The translations under genes and the position numbers were made by a program. Positions 1 through 8,597 of a stretch of 51,847 nucleotides of DNA are shown one piece after another. The number at the start of each line of letters is the position of its first letter. Positions within the stretch are counted from its first letter, which is position 1. The notes beneath the pieces were generated by a model. That model did not search any database. It saw only the letters and a program-made list of their open reading frames with translations, and was not told where the DNA came from. Source of the stretch: an uncultured Verrucomicrobiota bacterium (GTDB lineage Bacteria > Verrucomicrobiota > Verrucomicrobiia > Limisphaerales > UBA8199); NCBI GenBank assembly GCA_903873945.1, contig CAIQQM010000021.1, positions 1 to 51,847 on the forward strand, written 5' to 3'.

Positions 1-1230
1 CGGGCGCGGCGTTATCTGGGCAAGTGCCCGCCGGCGGTCAGCGGCCAGCAGGGACACAAGGCCACGTTCCGGGTTGCCTGTCTCCTTGTGCACGGGTTTG
101 CGCTTCCCGGCGACGCGGCGCTGGCGCTGCTCAGGGAATGGAACCAGACCTGTCAGCCGCCGTGGTCCGAGGCTGACCTCGCGCACAAGATCAACTCGGC
201 GTTGGCAACTACGCCGAAGGACGCGCCCGGTCACCTGCTGGCCGGAGATGGGAACGCCGCGACTGCCGCCCAGCGGTCCTTGGCGGCAGTGCTCGCCAGT
301 CTGGGCAAATCCCCGGTGCGGCCGATGGCAAAGCCGCGCAAGGTCGCGTTCGAGCCCGAGACCTTGAAACGCGTGGCCGCTGATGTTGGCCAGATTGATG
401 CGGACTTTATCAAAGCACGATCACCGCGCTGCCCGGAGACACAGACGCCGGCCAGTTTTTTGCAGTGTCTCTACCGGCCCGGCGAGAAGGTCCTCGTGTT
501 CGACGTTTACAAGTCGCAGGGCCGGTACGTGTGCGAGTGCGTCGAGCCGCCTTACGACGCCGACTGCCTCAACCACATGGTCAACGGCAACAAGGACGGT
601 GTGTGGTTCCTCTGCAACCCCGTTGATGGCGAGTATCATCCCAACCCGCGCCAGGGCGGCACCCTGTCGCGACGCAGCGAGGAATCCGTGACCGCATGGC
701 GCTACCTCGTTTTGGAATCAGACGACGCCGACGCGGCGGAATGGCTGGCCATCCTGGTGCAACTGCCCTTGCGCATTGCGGCCATCTACACCTCGGGCGG
801 GCGTTCGATTCACGCGCTCATTCGCGTGGACGCCGTGAGCAAAGCCGATTGGGATGCCAAGGCCAGAAAGCTCAAGCCGCTCATGACCATTCTCGGCGCC
901 GATCCCGCCTCCATTACTGCCGTGCGGCTGACCCGTTTGCCCGGCTGTTACCGAATGCAGGATGGACCGTCCACGCCTCCCCGGCCTTTCAAGCGCAAGC
1001 GTTGGGTGGATGAACCGCTTCAGTTTGACGCAGTTGGCGATCCCATCTTGACGCCCACCGAGCCGGACTCCGAGCCGCCCAATCCCTGGACCAACGGACA
1101 CTTGCAGGAACTTCTTTACCTCAACCCCGACCCGGACACCACGCCCATTCAAGACCGGCCCACGCGCCAGCAGATTCACGAAGTATGGCTGGCCGGGGTA
1201 CGCAACCAGAACACGGAGGCACAATATTGA
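1..1230 (+). CDS. primase-like replication protein of a mobile element (5' partial)
   Basis: The frame is open from the first base, so the N-terminus lies outside the window. The first ~65 residues (pattern YLGKCPPAVSGQQGH, then CQPPWSEADLAHKI) match the small helical domain seen in phage and plasmid primase/helicase proteins. A central stretch around 700-960 (LVLESDDADAAEWLAIL, YTSGGRSIHALIRVD) resembles the primase-like part of integrated-element replication proteins. The stop overlaps the TTG start of the ATPase gene downstream, a translationally coupled arrangement typical of a replication module. Inferred role: primer synthesis or origin handling for an integrated element. The family call is by motif memory; the exact family is unknown. 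Confidence 0.6.
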   Translation, partial: RARRYLGKCPPAVSGQQGHKATFRVACLLVHGFALPGDAALALLREWNQTCQPPWSEADLAHKINSALATTPKDAPGHLLAGDGNAATAAQRSLAAVLASLGKSPVRPMAKPRKVAFEPETLKRVAADVGQIDADFIKARSPRCPETQTPASFLQCLYRPGEKVLVFDVYKSQGRYVCECVEPPYDADCLNHMVNGNKDGVWFLCNPVDGEYHPNPRQGGTLSRRSEESVTAWRYLVLESDDADAAEWLAILVQLPLRIAAIYTSGGRSIHALIRVDAVSKADWDAKARKLKPLMTILGADPASITAVRLTRLPGCYRMQDGPSTPPRPFKRKRWVDEPLQFDAVGDPILTPTEPDSEPPNPWTNGHLQELLYLNPDPDTTPIQDRPTRQQIHEVWLAGVRNQNTEAQY

Positions 1231-2108
1231 ACACGACTGTTACAGCTCCTGACGCGACGCAGGACGAGCAATTTGAAAAGATCGCCGCCTGGGCCAAAGA
1301 AAAGAAGATCGACACCGGCGAACCGCCTGTCGCCGCTCCGCCGCCGCCGGCCAACGCCCGACCACTCGGTGAGTTGGTTCGACCGTCTCAGGGCGACCCC
1401 AACGAACTTCTGCGTCACCGCTACCTTTGCCGCGGTGGCGGTCTGCTGCTGGTTGGCCCGACCGGCATCGGCAAGAGTTCACTCTCCATGCAGTTCATGC
1501 TGCTCTGGGCGTTGGGCCGCGAAGCCTTCGGCATCGCCCCGGCCAGGCCGCTCAAGTCACTGCTCATTCAGGCTGAGAACGACGACGGCGATCTGGCCGA
1601 AATGCGCGACGGTGTCAGGTCGGGGCTTGGCCTCAAGGAAGAGGAAGCCCGTGCGGCTTTCGCCAACATCATCGTCTGTCGTGAGGACTCGCTCATGAGC
1701 GACGAGTTCTTCAAAGATCGCGTCATTCCCCTCCTCAAGGAATATCAGCCCGACCTGCTCTGGATTGACCCGGTCCTGGCCTACCTCGGCGGCGAAGCCA
1801 ACTCGCAGAAAGACGTTGGCCGCTTTTTGCGCAATCAGTTGAACCCCGTGCTTAACGCCACCGGTGCGATTCGGCCCCGCCTCGCCCCGGTTTGCCGCCC
1901 GCGCCTGCGGCCCGGGATTCAAGCCCCGCTCCCGGCTTCGGACCAATCCAAGCTGTGCCTGCGGGACCCTCTGGCGATATCCCTCCTGCAAACGATACCC
2001 CTCCTCCGCCTCAGGCTGATTCAGCCACGTGCCGCGATGCTCCACCCCCGCTTGGACATTATCGCCGCGACGCCTGGAGCAGTTGGGCGCGCCACGTGCG
2101 CCGCCTGA
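1227..2108 (+). pseudogene. RepA-like AAA_25 ATPase, C-terminal half lost
   Basis: The start is taken as TTG at 1227, which overlaps the previous stop (TTGA) and has GGAGG at 1215-1219. Walker A is clear at 1455-1478 (GPTGIGKS) and Walker B follows (LLWIDPVLAYLGG), as in RepA-like hexameric helicases that use ATP to unwind plasmid or phage origins. After about 1867 (NPVLNATGAI) the similarity ends: the expected sensor strands with a VVHH-type motif are missing and the frame becomes Arg/Leu/Pro-rich. A different frame (1871-2116) reads as a Pro/Ala-rich tail ending SSWARHVRRLTG. Seen: the abrupt change of character. Inferred: a deletion joined the ATPase to the end of another gene out of frame, so the product is unlikely to work. 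Confidence 0.6.
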
Positions 2109-2182
2109 CGGGGTAACCTATCTGGGTAAGCGACCCCTGTGGCAACGATAGAGGCGCAAACTACAAGAGGGCGTAAAGAGCA

Positions 2183-2210
2183 AGAGCCGGGATTCGGCAA
2201 TCCCGGCTCT
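2183..2210 (-). terminator. hairpin terminator downstream of pilC
   Basis: A perfect 12-bp stem (AGAGCCGGGATT / AATCCCGGCTCT) with a 4-nt loop lies about 30 bp past the pilC stop. On the minus strand it is followed by TGCTCTTTA, only a weak T-tract. It also separates pilC from the mobile remnant on the left. Confidence 0.6.
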
Positions 2211-2241
2211 GTTTCGGAAAGGACTCTTGAGCGTTTTGGCG

Positions 2242-3453
2242 CTAACGTCTTCCGCTGACGATTTCTGGCATTTTGAAGATGGGCAGGAACATGCAGATCA
2301 CTATGCCGCCCACGACTACTCCCAGGAAAACTATAAGGATGGGCTCGATCAAAGCCGTCAATCCCGATAAGACGGTCTCAATTTCCTCGTCGAGGAAATC
2401 CGAGATGCGTTCGAGCATATTGTCAATTTTTCCGGTTTGCTCGCCGGCGGTAATCATTCGGATAATCATGATCGGAAAGACGGGGTGCTTGCTCAAGGAA
2501 TTGGAAATACTCTCCCCGCGTTCAATATCCAGCGCGCCGGCTTTTATGGCCTTTTCCATCACGACATTGCCCACGGTCTGGGAAACGATATGCAGCACCT
2601 CGAGAATGGGCACGCCGCTGCGGACCAAAGACGCGAAGGTCCGCGTGAATCGGGCGAGGCAAATTTTGTGGGCGATGTGGCCAAAAATGGGAATTTTGAT
2701 GCGGCGCGCATCCCAGAAATACCGGCCGACCGGAGTCTTGATGAAGTAGAGCCAGCCATACACTCCACCGCCGCCAGCCAGCAGAATCAGGATGATGTAC
2801 TTCTTAACAATGTTGCTGACATTAATGAGAAACTGGGTTGGCGCGGGCAGGGCGGCGCCGAAGCTCGAGAAGATTTCTCCGAAAACCGGCACCACTTTGA
2901 TCAACAGAAAGATGGTGATGCCGATAGCCACGCACGTGACCACAATGGGATACATCATGGCGGATTTGACTTTCCTGCGCAGCCGGGCGGTGTTTTCCAG
3001 GTAGGTGGCCAGGCGCGCGAGAATTTCGGCAAGCAGACCGCCTTTTTCACCTGCCCCGACCATGCAAACATAAAGTCGGTTGAACACCTTCGGGTGCTTC
3101 TGGAGCGCCTCGGAAAAACTGTCACCGCTTTCCACCCGGGCGCAGATGTCTTTGATGACGTCGCGCATGACCTTGTTGTTGGTTTGGTCGGCGAGCGCCT
3201 GGAGCGACTGGACCATGGCCAGGCCCGCGTCGATCATCGTCGCTAATTGGCGTGTAAACATGACAAGGTCCGCCAGCCCCACGCGGCCACCGCTGGTTTT
3301 ACCCTGCTTGCCGACCTTTTCCTGGATGGAGAGGACGAGCAAATTGCGGTTCAAGAGGGCCGCAATGGCGGTCTGCTCAGTCGCCGCTTCGACGGAACTG
3401 CGGATTTCGCGGCCGGACCCGGTATCACGCGCAGTATAGATGAAGGATGCCAT
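2242..3453 (-). CDS. pilC: type IV pilus / type II secretion inner-membrane platform protein (PilC/GspF family)
   Basis: 403 residues, the normal PilC/GspF length. Two T2SSF domains are visible: one around residues 65-190 (FTRQLATMIDAGLAMVQSLQ ... GEKGGLLAEILARLATYLE) and one around 265-390 (FTRTFASLVRSGVPILEVL ... GEQTGKIDNMLERISDFLDEE). Transmembrane segments lie near 170-190, 220-240 and 370-395. In known systems this polytopic protein couples the PilB/GspE or PilT motor to the growing pseudopilus. No other pilus gene is adjacent, so it could serve T4P or T2SS. The ATG start fits the family N-terminus (FIYTARDTGSG). Confidence 0.93.
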   Translation of the reverse strand: MASFIYTARDTGSGREIRSSVEAATEQTAIAALLNRNLLVLSIQEKVGKQGKTSGGRVGLADLVMFTRQLATMIDAGLAMVQSLQALADQTNNKVMRDVIKDICARVESGDSFSEALQKHPKVFNRLYVCMVGAGEKGGLLAEILARLATYLENTARLRRKVKSAMMYPIVVTCVAIGITIFLLIKVVPVFGEIFSSFGAALPAPTQFLINVSNIVKKYIILILLAGGGGVYGWLYFIKTPVGRYFWDARRIKIPIFGHIAHKICLARFTRTFASLVRSGVPILEVLHIVSQTVGNVVMEKAIKAGALDIERGESISNSLSKHPVFPIMIIRMITAGEQTGKIDNMLERISDFLDEEIETVLSGLTALIEPILIVFLGVVVGGIVICMFLPIFKMPEIVSGRR

Positions 3454-3904
3454 AAATAATGAGCGTTAGGTTGAGAGCGGCAGGCTTGCGGCCTTGCCGG
3501 ACCAGAGTCTACTGCCCACGATGTAGGGTATATGAAACATTCGAGTTCGTTAGTAAAGCAGCCTTTGTTCCAGCGTGGCAATTAGTTCCATCGGTTTCAA
3601 ATAAACAAGCTTTTGCCTGATACCCATTGGGAACAGGTCAGGAACTAGGTGCAACACTGCCTTAACTGCCTTAACCTAGTACACTGGTTGTATAGATTTG
3701 AGAAGGAATTTTTTTTGAGAAGGAACATGTACGGGCAGAGTCGATTGCGTGCACTGGATGGTCAAAAACAAGGAACGCAAGGTAATCGCCGATATCTTTT
3801 CAAGCGTGCCAAAACGGCTCCGGCAACGGGAAACAGGCCTCCCGCCCGGCTGCCAATGTTCAGAACCCATTCTGGGCAGGCTATTTATTAACTAAAAAAA
3901 GTTG
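3454..3904. other. intergenic region between pilC and the porin gene
   Basis: I see no convincing gene. An 80-codon plus-strand frame at 3649-3891 has no family-like pattern and no good ribosome site. Short direct repeats occur: CTGCCTTAA twice (3657-3675) and GAGAAGGAA twice (about 3699-3726). The pilC promoter must lie here, but I could not assign -10/-35 boxes. Confidence 0.4.
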
Positions 3905-3933
3905 TTGCCAAATGGGTGGGGCTTGGGTATTTA
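3905..3933 (+). promoter_or_regulatory. sigma-70-type promoter of the porin gene
   Basis: TTGCCA at 3905-3910 and TATTTA at 3928-3933 with an exact 17-bp spacer. Predicted start of transcription is near 3940, giving a leader of about 98 nt that begins almost directly with the two hairpins at 3944-3982. Prediction from consensus only. Confidence 0.5.
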
Positions 3934-3943
3934 TATCGCAAAT

Positions 3944-3982
3944 GCACCGGTTTTGGTGCGAGGGTAAACCGGTTTTACCCTC
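3944..3982 (+). promoter_or_regulatory. two abutting hairpins with ACCGGTTTT repeats in the porin leader
   Basis: Hairpin 1 is GCACC-ggtttt-GGTGC (3944-3959). Hairpin 2 is GAGGGTAAA-ccggt-TTTACCCTC (3960-3982). Each contains the nonamer ACCGGTTTT, at 3946 and 3968, exactly 22 bp apart, about two helical turns. They may be 5'-stabilising RNA stems, as known for some outer-membrane protein mRNAs, or a tandem operator just downstream of the promoter. Confidence 0.5.
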
Positions 3983-4037
3983 TATCAGATGCGTAGTTAA
4001 CAAAAAACATAATCCGTAAACAAATCGGAGGAACGAA

Positions 4038-5234
4038 ATGAAGCTTAATAAATGGACAGTAGCGTTGGCCGCCGTCGGGGTGGTCAGCCTGGCATCCGTT
4101 GCCAAAGCCGAAGAAAAAGCCGGATCAGTGATGACCGCGCTTTCGTCCACAACCCTGAGCGGTTACGTGGATACATCAGCGCAGTGGAACTTTGGCTCGG
4201 GCAATGGAAACAACCCGCCCTACAAATTCGGCGGCCCAACAAAGGCCGACGGATTCAACCTGGACGTGATCCAACTGAGACTGGATAAGCCTTTGGATGA
4301 ATCACAATGGGCTGCCGGTTACCGTGTGGACCTGTGGTTCGGGCCTGATGCGAACACATTGGGGACGACGCTGGGCAGTAACAGTCGGAATTCTTCGGCG
4401 AACCAGAGCGACTTTGCCATTCGTCAAGCCTATGTGGCTTTGCGGGTTCCTGTTGGGAATGGTTTGGATCTCAAAATCGGCACGTTCGACAGCATCATCG
4501 GTTATGAATCTGTTGAATCGGGCAGTAATCCGAACTATACCCGCTCATACGGCCATTCGATTGAGCCGCAAACCATGACGGGCGTGCTGGCAAGCTATCG
4601 CTTCTGTGACGTGGTTAGCGCGTCTGCTGGTGTGGCGAATACGGTCGGACCGCAGATCAACGATCGCGCGTTCGCGCCAGAGCAGTCGAACTGGCGTGCC
4701 AAAGCCGAGTCGTACAAGACCTACATGGGTTCAATCGCACTCACCGCTCCTGACAGCATGGGGTTCCTGGCCGGATCATCTCTGTATGCGGGCATTGTAA
4801 ATGGCTTCAGCTCGTCTGAGGGCGGAAACCAGACCAGTTGGTATGTTGGCGCGACACTGGCAACGCCTGTTAAAGGGCTGCGCTTGGGCGCCGCATTTGA
4901 CCAACTCGACGTTCATAATCCCTGGTACAACCGCGGCGGCGACACTTGGGCGGTTGCCGGTTACGCTTCATACCAAGCCACGGAGAAACTCAGTTTCCAT
5001 GGCCGGTTGGAGTACCTGAGCGACCAAGGACGTCAGATGTACTTCGAGGAGGATTCAACCAAAGTGCTGGCTTCGACGCTCGATGTGCAGTACGACCTGT
5101 GGAAGAACGTGTTGAGCCGGGTGGAACTGCGATGGGATCACTCTTTGAATGACGTGAATACCTACGGTGGCAATGGGTCACCCAATCGGGGTAACGCCTG
5201 GATGCTGGCGGCAAACTTCATCTATAAGTTCTAA
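4038..5234 (+). CDS. outer-membrane beta-barrel porin (bbp2/OmpL-like)
   Basis: 398 residues. A Sec signal peptide covers residues 1-24 (hydrophobic VALAAVGVVSLASVAKA, cleavage after AKA). The mature part consists of alternating aromatic/glycine strands (SGYVDTSAQWNFG, FDSIIGYESVESGSNPNY, GVLASYRF) and ends in Phe (LAANFIYKF), the outer-membrane sorting signal. The pattern matches putative beta-barrel porin-2 proteins common in Verrucomicrobia and Planctomycetes. CGGAGG precedes the ATG at good spacing. The gene has its own promoter, structured leader and strong terminator, so it is probably monocistronic and well expressed. The transported substrate cannot be told from sequence. Confidence 0.85.
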   Translation: MKLNKWTVALAAVGVVSLASVAKAEEKAGSVMTALSSTTLSGYVDTSAQWNFGSGNGNNPPYKFGGPTKADGFNLDVIQLRLDKPLDESQWAAGYRVDLWFGPDANTLGTTLGSNSRNSSANQSDFAIRQAYVALRVPVGNGLDLKIGTFDSIIGYESVESGSNPNYTRSYGHSIEPQTMTGVLASYRFCDVVSASAGVANTVGPQINDRAFAPEQSNWRAKAESYKTYMGSIALTAPDSMGFLAGSSLYAGIVNGFSSSEGGNQTSWYVGATLATPVKGLRLGAAFDQLDVHNPWYNRGGDTWAVAGYASYQATEKLSFHGRLEYLSDQGRQMYFEEDSTKVLASTLDVQYDLWKNVLSRVELRWDHSLNDVNTYGGNGSPNRGNAWMLAANFIYKF

Positions 5235-5255
5235 TCTGATTTAGAACGAATGACA

Positions 5256-5286
5256 CCCCTTCCGAGCAAATCGGAAGGGGTTTTTT
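5256..5286 (+). terminator. rho-independent terminator of the porin gene
   Basis: Stem CCCCTTCCGA / TCGGAAGGGG with a 5-nt loop (5256-5280), then six T's (5281-5286). Confidence 0.95.
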
Positions 5287-5309
5287 ATTGAAACAGTCCG
5301 CTGACTGCC

Positions 5310-5585
5310 GTGCGCTCGTTTCTGGAGGAATGCCGTTTCCGGTTCGAAATTGCACCATCACGTTCCCACAGCGGCTGGCCGTCCCTCTCCGCAGGCAACT
5401 CTTTTTCCTGTATCTGGCCACCTTGGCGTCGGCACAAGCCCGCCCCATTCCTGTCGGTGGTGATTAACGGGCGAATGCTTTGCTTCGGGGACGAAATCAG
5501 CAACGTGGTGCTGGTGGCAGTGGACTCCGGACATGCCTCCGTGGCTTTGGAGGGACAGCTCAACGTGTTCTCGATGCGAAACTGA
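5310..5585 (+). pseudogene. possible GspB/PilP-like periplasmic remnant
   Basis: The C-terminal ~45 residues of this frame (from 5461, VINGRMLCFGDEISNVVLVAV ending VFSMRN) have the look of the small beta domain at the end of GspB-type secretion proteins: a 'G..L..GD.I..V.LV.V' turn, then strands. The upstream part of the same frame is Ser/Pro/Trp-rich and not protein-like. In another frame, from an ATG at 5330 preceded by GGAGGA, there is a hydrophobic signal-like stretch (LFFLYLATLASAQARPIPV) that stops just where the good frame begins. A frameshifted small secreted protein is the simplest reading. Low confidence. Confidence 0.3.
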
Positions 5586-5615
5586 AACCCGGCGCCTTCG
5601 TGATACTGCGAATCT

Positions 5616-7046
5616 TCAGGCGGGGGTTGTCGTTGGCAACAGTTGCCGAATGACGTCCGCGGCGGAGTAAGAGTCGCGTCCGGGCGGAATGAATTGGGCG
5701 AGAAGAGAGATGTCGTCGCCGGCGGTGACAATGGGCAACTCGACCGAAGATTTAGAGCGCACCTGAGCGAGCCCGACGGTGGCGGCTAGGCCGTTGCAAA
5801 TGCACTTCCGGCCAATGGTTTGTTCGGCAGCGCCGCCTTTGCGAAGATAATTGTCGAGCGGTTCGGCAGGACAACGGTAGCCCACGTCGCCATCAGGCTT
5901 GCGGTAGAGGTGACGCAGGTAGCCGAGGTCGCAAAGGCGGGGACGGTCCCGGTAGAGAACCGGGTCCGAGAGGGTTTGGTCTATTTGGGCGACTTTGAAG
6001 GGGAACCCGGCAGGAGAGGCCAGCGGGTCGGTGAATACGCTGGCCTTGCCGAGGCGGCTTGCCAAAATGGCCCGCTTTTTCAGGTCCGGGTGAATGCCGG
6101 ATTCCTCGCAGAAGGCAAACGGTGTGCCGACCTGAATCCCCGCAGCACCCAAATGGAGAGCTTCGGCAAGTTTGCCGGGCCGGCTGTAACCGCCAGCCAG
6201 CCAGAAAGGCAGGCCTAGAGCGCGAATTTTTTTCAACTCGGGCACATCGCGCGAGCCGTAAAGAGGCTCACCTGCAGTCGTAAGTTGAAGGTGGCCGCGC
6301 GGCGGCGCGTTATGTCCGCCGGCGGTGGGACCTTCGACGACAAAGCCGTCCACATGACCGCTGGCCTTCCTGGCAAGTGTCATGGCCAGTGTGGCAGAGG
6401 CAATAATACCCAGAAACATAGGCCGCTTAAGCTGCGGGGGGGCTTCGCCGCAAAAGCTCCGTGGGTCAAAAGTCAAAGCGTGCTCTTCGCCGGGGAGAGC
6501 TCCTTCTACATCAATGCGCAGGGAGGCGGGTTGACCTTGTGCCAGAAGGTCGATCGCACCGGGAATAGCGCGCGGGATGCCGGCGCCCATGAGAATGTAA
6601 TCCACGCCAGCGAGCATGGCGCCGAAGAGGGCTGGCAGCGTGGGGAGCTGGATTTTTTCGAGATAATTGATGCCGACCATGCCGGCATGGCCCTCTTTGG
6701 CCAGAAAAACTTCGACGAAGTTGGCGACAACGGTCAATTCGATCAGCGCCAGGCGGGAGTTAAGCCTGGGCATGGGAGTGGGTTTGAATGGTGTGGCGGG
6801 GGCCTTGCCACCAGGGACAAAGTAGTCCGCGAGAACGCGGGCAGCCATAGGGGGGAAGGGGAACCGAGTCAAGGCGCGGCGGAGATCGGCGCCGGGGTCG
6901 CCGAGTTGAAGGCGTCGGGCCAGGACGACATCAAGCGCGGTTCCGGAGACAACCCCGAGCTGGCCTGAGAGCGAAACAGCGCGAGCGAGGGGCCAGCCGG
7001 AGACGGCAAACCCCATTCCGCCCTGAATAATAAGTGGCTGCGACAT
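5616..7046 (-). CDS. nitronate monooxygenase / 2-nitropropane dioxygenase family FMN enzyme
   Basis: The TIM-barrel FMN-binding family is recognisable from IIQGGMGFAVSGWPLA at the N-terminus, the glycine-rich GPTAGGHNAP with the conserved His, and GAAGIQVGTPFAF near the phosphate site. The C-terminal third carries Cys-rich elements (YRCPAEPLDNY, GRKCICNGL) typical of the long (~470 residue) bacterial members. I start at the ATG at 7046 because the QGGMG strand normally lies within ten residues of the N-terminus; an upstream ATG at 7121 would add 25 residues of no family likeness. Known members oxidise nitronates or act as enoyl-reductase-like flavoproteins; the substrate here is unknown. Confidence 0.85.
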   Translation of the reverse strand: MSQPLIIQGGMGFAVSGWPLARAVSLSGQLGVVSGTALDVVLARRLQLGDPGADLRRALTRFPFPPMAARVLADYFVPGGKAPATPFKPTPMPRLNSRLALIELTVVANFVEVFLAKEGHAGMVGINYLEKIQLPTLPALFGAMLAGVDYILMGAGIPRAIPGAIDLLAQGQPASLRIDVEGALPGEEHALTFDPRSFCGEAPPQLKRPMFLGIIASATLAMTLARKASGHVDGFVVEGPTAGGHNAPPRGHLQLTTAGEPLYGSRDVPELKKIRALGLPFWLAGGYSRPGKLAEALHLGAAGIQVGTPFAFCEESGIHPDLKKRAILASRLGKASVFTDPLASPAGFPFKVAQIDQTLSDPVLYRDRPRLCDLGYLRHLYRKPDGDVGYRCPAEPLDNYLRKGGAAEQTIGRKCICNGLAATVGLAQVRSKSSVELPIVTAGDDISLLAQFIPPGRDSYSAADVIRQLLPTTTPA

Positions 7047-7232
7047 AAACAAATCGAACAACTGGCGTTCCCATTCTACGAAAGGGAAAGACGCGACAGG
7101 AAAATCTGGAGCCACTCGCACGGCGCCTCATGGCGCATCGGGGTCAGGAGCCCGTCGGAAACCAACGCGTACTCAAAGTTTAGCATCCCGGCCGGCCGAT
7201 GGAAAGCCTGATCCGGACATTTTTTGCGCGGA

Positions 7233-7826
7233 CTAGGCTGAATCGGTCTGCGTCGGAATCACAGCAGGGGCGATGGGTGGCTCGGGAGTCACTGTCTGGC
7301 GCGGGTTGCGGGCGCGCTTATCCCGCGGCAACGGGCTGAGGACGACGTTGAGGTCGCGGTCGCCCAACATTTTGGGGAGCGAATCCGCCTGGCCGTAAAG
7401 AGTGACACCTTTGACGAATTGGTTTACGACTTCGAAGCCGATCTCCTTGTGGGCCTTCTGGCGCCCTTTGAAACGCAATTTGACGCGGACCTTGAGGTCG
7501 TCGCAGAGAAATCGTATGGCCTGGTCCCGCTTAACCGACAAGTCGTGCGGGTCGATGGCGGGGGAGATCTGAATCTCTTTCATCCGGCTGGCGGACTGAT
7601 GAGCGTGGGAGTCTTTGCTGCGCTTGGTTTCTTCGTAGAGGAATTTGCCGTAATTCACGATCCGGCAGACCGGCGGCGTGGCGGTGGCGGCAATTTCGAC
7701 CAGATCCAGGCCTTTGCCCTGGGCCAGGCGTAGGGCCTCATTAAGGGACATGACGCCCAGTTGTTGTTTGGCCTCGTCAATAACCCGAACTTCGCGGGCG
7801 CGGATCTTCCCGTTTCGGCGATGCAA
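7233..7826 (-). CDS. infC: translation initiation factor IF-3
   Basis: Both IF-3 domains are present: the N-domain (IRAREVRVIDEAKQQLGVM through PPVCRIVNYGKFLYEE) and the C-domain (KEIQISPAIDPHDLSVKRDQ, VRVKLRFKGRQKAHKEIG). IF-3 binds the 30S subunit and proofreads start-codon choice. The start shown is TTG. The frame stays open upstream to a TAA about 24 codons earlier with no ATG, so either TTG at 7826 or another rare codon (a CTG near 7868) is used; rare infC starts are a known autoregulation device. The Pro/Thr-rich tail (about 25 residues) is longer than in E. coli. rpmI and rplT do not follow, so the gene stands alone. Confidence 0.93.
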   Translation of the reverse strand: MHRRNGKIRAREVRVIDEAKQQLGVMSLNEALRLAQGKGLDLVEIAATATPPVCRIVNYGKFLYEETKRSKDSHAHQSASRMKEIQISPAIDPHDLSVKRDQAIRFLCDDLKVRVKLRFKGRQKAHKEIGFEVVNQFVKGVTLYGQADSLPKMLGDRDLNVVLSPLPRDKRARNPRQTVTPEPPIAPAVIPTQTDSA

Positions 7827-8136
7827 AGGTTCGCGGGAATGAAATGAACGAGAAGGAAAAGGGCGGCTCAGAGAACCCTCGCGGGTTGAAGGTTATTCAT
7901 GCAGAAGAATTACGGACGGGACAATGATATGTAATCGGTCGCTGATACAACCTTAGTTTCGCATAATTCCCGCAGCGGGCAAGGATAATGTCCCGGCTCG
8001 GATAATGCTCGGGTGCGGCCAGCGGCTGTGTGCAGGTTCGGGTGTTGCGGGAAGTTCTTCGGGAAATTGCTTGCTATTCGGCGGCGGTCGGGCATTTTAA
8101 AGGCGTCTGATAGATAGCTTGTCGCTTCCAGCACAT
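7827..8136. other. divergent intergenic region between infC and the first RRM gene
   Basis: No gene is supported; a 74-codon minus frame at 7910-8134 has no family features. A small hairpin (AACCC-TCGC-GGGTT, 7874-7887) lies in the infC leader or extended N-terminus. The stretch from about 8064 (CTTGC, GGCAT, TAGATA, TGTC blocks) is also found upstream of the second RRM gene near 8668-8725, so it probably contains the RRM promoter. Confidence 0.4.
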
Positions 8137-8190
8137 GGTAAATCCTCAGGTGAACTTCGTTCAGTGATGATTTGAAACCCGAAGATCGGG
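8137..8190 (+). promoter_or_regulatory. structured RNA leader of RRM gene 1 (copy 1)
   Basis: Starts with GGTAAATC. Hairpin A is TGAAC-ttc-GTTCA (8151-8163); hairpin B is CCCGA-aga-TCGGG (8178-8190). Both hairpins and the linker TGATGATTTGAAA recur at 8741-8793 with a compensatory change in hairpin A. The element ends about 47 nt before the start codon. Confidence 0.55.
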
Positions 8191-8237
8191 AACAGTTTGG
8201 AGAAAACAGGGCAGTACTAAGGACATTTAAACATCAT

Positions 8238-8546
8238 ATGAACACAAAATTATTCGTCGGGAACATTTCCTTCGACACAACCGAAAACGACCTGCAAGAC
8301 GCCTTTGCGGCGCATGGCACCGTGACGGAGGCCAACCTGATGATGGACCGCGCCACCGGCCGGCCGCGCGGGTTTGGCTTTGTCACCATGAGCTCGCCTG
8401 AAGAGGCGCAGAAAGCCATTGCCGCCTTGAATGGCGCCAAGCTGGGCGACCGCAACCTGACTGTCAATGAAGCCCGTCCGCGGGAAGACCGCAATTCCGG
8501 CGGGAATCGCGGCGAGGGGCGACGTGAGTTCAGCCGGCGCTATTAA
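8238..8546 (+). CDS. small RRM-domain RNA-binding protein
   Basis: 102 residues, a single RNA recognition motif. RNP2 is KLFVGNIS (residues 4-11) and RNP1 is RGFGFVTM (about 42-49), followed by a short Arg/Gly/Asn-rich tail (ENSGG-like repeats ending EFSRRY). Bacterial Rbp-type proteins bind single-stranded RNA and are often cold-induced. ATG at 8238 is chosen because the RRM starts at once after MNT; an in-frame ATG at 8172 would translate through the leader hairpin. The gene is followed by its own terminator and by a close paralogue 290 bp downstream. Confidence 0.92.
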   Translation: MNTKLFVGNISFDTTENDLQDAFAAHGTVTEANLMMDRATGRPRGFGFVTMSSPEEAQKAIAALNGAKLGDRNLTVNEARPREDRNSGGNRGEGRREFSRRY

Positions 8547-8565
8547 GCGAACGATATAAGAGCGC

Positions 8566-8597
8566 GCGTGGGCTTTTCGGAGTCCCACGCCTTTTTT
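8566..8597 (+). terminator. rho-independent terminator after RRM gene 1
   Basis: Stem GCGTGGG / CCCACGC (8566-8572, 8584-8590), 11-nt loop, then CTTTTTT. Confidence 0.9.

Noticed and set aside
2437-3246. 269-codon plus frame opposite pilC
   Set aside because: Shadow of pilC; Asp/Gly/His-rich composition only.
3649-3891. 80-codon frame upstream of the porin
   Set aside because: No ribosome site or family pattern; ends just before the porin promoter.
7910-8134. 74-codon minus frame between infC and RRM gene 1
   Set aside because: Covers the likely RRM promoter region and has no recognisable pattern.
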